Shown: piece by piece, positions 62,201-64,000 of the stretch
Layout: every line of letters starts with the position of its first letter
Numbering within the stretch: position 1 is the stretch's first letter
Notes under the pieces: model-generated
Told to the model about the DNA's origin: nothing
The model's input: the letters and a program-made list of their open reading frames with translations, nothing else
The model's database searches: none
Program-made: the position numbers and the translations under genes
NCBI GenBank assembly: GCA_029261715.1
Contig: JAJDAT010000030.1
Location: 1 to 64,000, forward strand
Direction of reading: 5' to 3'
DNA: 64,000 nucleotides
DNA from: Nitrospinia bacterium
GTDB lineage: Bacteria; Nitrospinota; Nitrospinia; Nitrospinales; JAJDAT01

Positions 62201-63949
62201 ATGGCCAAAACTAAAAACAAAAAACCTGCCGATGCCCCTGGAGACAACTTTAAGAAAAGGTTGCTTATAGCCGGTGGACTCTTGTTCGTTTATGGCATCA
62301 CTATCCTAGGGAAACTCTTCTATCTTCAAATTCTCCAACATGAAGAGCTTTGGTCTCAGTCCGAAAAACAATATATTCGCAAAGTAAAAACTTCTCGCGA
62401 ACGCGGGAAAATCCTTGATCGTAATTTTGTCGATTTAGCCGCAAATGTTGAAGTTGACTCTGTTTATGTCAACCCGAGATCCGTAGCCAATAAACAAAAA
62501 ACAGCAAGCGCGCTTTCCCAGATTTTGGGTTTGAGCTATCAGAACGCCCTGAAAAAGGTTTCATCAAAAAAGAAATTTGTTTGGGTTAAACGTAAAAGTT
62601 CCCTACAGGAATCAAAACAACTAAAGCGACTATCTTTACCTGGAATAGGTTTTAAAACTGAGATTCAACGATTTTACCCAAAAAGACAATTAGCTGCTGG
62701 CACTCTCGGGTTCGTTGGAATGGATAATCAAGGTCTGTCCGGCGTTGAACATTTTCACGATACGCTATTAAAAGGATTGATTTCGCTTAAATCGGAAGAA
62801 AAAGACGCGCGAGGAAGATATTTCCGCGGTCCTAAACTAGATAAAATTCAGCCAGATCGCAGTCCCGACCTTGTCTTAACTCTAGATGAAGTTATTCAAT
62901 ACTATGTAGAAACTGAATTAGAAAAAGCGGTAAAAAAATACCGAGCTAAAGGCGGGGTAGCCGTCGTTATGGCTCCTAATACCGGAGAGATACTAGCTTT
63001 AGCCAATCTTCCAACTTATAACCCCAATAATTATAGCGTTTCCAATCCAAGCTCTTGGAAGAATATAGCAATCTCTTCCTCATTCGAACCGGGATCAATT
63101 TTCAAACCAATTATTGCCGCTGCAGCTATCGAAACAAAAGTGGCCTCTCCAGAAAAAGTTTTCTTTTGTGAAAATGGTTCTTACCGTATCGGTAAGACTG
63201 AAATCGGTGAAGCCGCTGAACATAAGTTCGGATGGCTAAGTCTAGCTAAGATCATTCAAAAATCCAGCAACATTGGCGTTATCAAAATCTCCGAAGAATT
63301 AGGCCCATCTCGCTATTACGATTACATACGAAAATTTGGTTTCGGCTCTAAGTCCGGCATTGATCTGCCGGGAGAAGCTTCTGGACAATTGCGTCCATTA
63401 GATCAATGGTCGAAACTCTCTGCCGCCTCTATTTCTTTCGGCCATGAAATTGGGGCAACGCCTATTCAGTTGATCTCTGCGATTTCCGCCATCGCGAATG
63501 GAGGCAACTTGATGAAACCCTATATCGCCCAAGCTGTAGTTCAGGATGGAGAAACGGTCAAAGAATTTGAACCTCAATTAATTAGGCGCGTCATATCAGA
63601 AAAAACAAGTCGACAAATGGTGGAAATATTAAAAACCGTAGTCAAAGAAGGAACGGGTAAAAAAGCCGGTTTGCCAGGCTACGAAACTGCAGGCAAGACA
63701 GGTACCGCGCAGAAAATAGATCCGGAAACGCAATCCTATTCGAATTCTGCATACGTTGCTTCTTTCGTGGGATTTGCTCCGGCAGATGCACCGCGTATCG
63801 CAATACTCGTAATGATCGACGAACCTAAGCGAGTTTATTGGGGCGGAGAAATTGCGGCTCCTGCATTTAGAGAAATTGCAAGGCAGGCTCTACGATACTT
63901 AAACGTTCCCTCTAAGGAGGAGCGCGTCGTTTATATAGAACGCGCTTAA
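62201..63949 (+). CDS. ftsI: septal peptidoglycan transpeptidase FtsI (PBP3)
   Basis: 582 aa. N-terminal anchor ('LLIAGGLLFVYGITILGKLFYL'), a dimerisation domain ('RGKILDRNFVDLAANVEVDSVYVNP') and the transpeptidase with S-I-F-K in 'SSFEPGSIFKPIIAAA', S-S-N in 'IIQKSSNIGVI' and K-T-G-T in 'TAGKTGTAQKI'. It cross-links septal peptidoglycan. Residue 'LPGEASGQLRPLDQWSKLS' is usual for FtsI. No C-terminal PASTA domain. The stop is at 63947-63949; the last 51 bases show nothing. Confidence 0.95.
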   Translation: MAKTKNKKPADAPGDNFKKRLLIAGGLLFVYGITILGKLFYLQILQHEELWSQSEKQYIRKVKTSRERGKILDRNFVDLAANVEVDSVYVNPRSVANKQKTASALSQILGLSYQNALKKVSSKKKFVWVKRKSSLQESKQLKRLSLPGIGFKTEIQRFYPKRQLAAGTLGFVGMDNQGLSGVEHFHDTLLKGLISLKSEEKDARGRYFRGPKLDKIQPDRSPDLVLTLDEVIQYYVETELEKAVKKYRAKGGVAVVMAPNTGEILALANLPTYNPNNYSVSNPSSWKNIAISSSFEPGSIFKPIIAAAAIETKVASPEKVFFCENGSYRIGKTEIGEAAEHKFGWLSLAKIIQKSSNIGVIKISEELGPSRYYDYIRKFGFGSKSGIDLPGEASGQLRPLDQWSKLSAASISFGHEIGATPIQLISAISAIANGGNLMKPYIAQAVVQDGETVKEFEPQLIRRVISEKTSRQMVEILKTVVKEGTGKKAGLPGYETAGKTGTAQKIDPETQSYSNSAYVASFVGFAPADAPRIAILVMIDEPKRVYWGGEIAAPAFREIARQALRYLNVPSKEERVVYIERA

Positions 63950-64000
63950 TTAAAGCTGTGATTCAAATTAATCTTATATCGCCGTCAATGAAAAGGCTTA

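Noticed and set aside
1-64000. tRNA, rRNA, CRISPR arrays, IS elements and prophage
   Set aside because: Reading the intergenic regions showed no cloverleaf, no regularly spaced repeats with spacers, and no transposase or integrase gene.

Overview
This is an AT-rich bacterial chromosome segment with a Gram-negative cell plan: heptosyltransferases, CzcCBA-type RND efflux, a System I cytochrome c maturation locus and a division cluster. The combination of a c-heme-rich cytochrome bd-like oxidase cluster carrying an ethylbenzene-dehydrogenase-like heme domain, cytochrome P460, a CO-dehydrogenase-beta-family protein and a variant Ccm system suggests a Nitrospinota/Nitrospirota-like, possibly nitrite-oxidising, lineage. 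That placement is inference from gene content; there is no rRNA in the window. I found no tRNA, rRNA, CRISPR array, insertion sequence or prophage.

Layout. 0-8 kb: an accessory strip with a secreted FGE-fold protein and a Tat-exported molybdopterin oxidoreductase, a YciH/SUI1 protein, a cytochrome P460 divergent from a Cys-rich MarR regulator with a shared palindromic operator, two decayed uvrA 3' ends, a CPA2 antiporter and an esterase. 8-15 kb: His-rich protein plus czcCBA metal efflux, then rpoZ. 15-19.4 kb: a membrane protein, a UbiA prenyltransferase, and a di-heme peroxidase divergent from OxyR with both redox cysteines. 19.4-25.6 kb: a four-gene respiratory cluster with five CxxCH sites. 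26-36.7 kb: hisD, a DUF2064 transferase, a PAP2/heptosyltransferase/Trm112 run, gcvPB, an EEP phosphatase, an ABC-class ATPase and an unusual radical SAM protein. 37-42.1 kb: a 1,722-residue membrane NTPase with about 500 residues, including several membrane segments, between Walker A and B. 42.5-49 kb: gltX, a methyltransferase, dnaK-grpE-dnaJ. 49-52 kb: PilZ and cheY-cheB-cheR-cheX. 52-60 kb: the CODH-beta-family gene and the whole ccm locus (ccmE, F, H, I-like, A, B, D, C, TlpA). 60.4 kb to the end: mraZ-rsmH-ftsL-ftsI.

How it fits together. The ccm locus would mature the c hemes needed by the bd-like cluster, the P460 protein and the peroxidase. OxyR probably governs the peroxidase and the MarR protein probably governs P460. 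Points most worth a second look: two genes whose open frames and Shine-Dalgarno sites point to AUU start codons (PAP2 and the TlpA protein), a third gene with no canonical start in its extended frame, two regulators that look leaderless, five 10-bp-phased GTGTC boxes in front of mraZ, the CxxxY-type CcmE combined with an atypical CcmH, the bd-like oxidase without a GRQPW signature or CydB, the giant membrane NTPase, and the twin uvrA relics.
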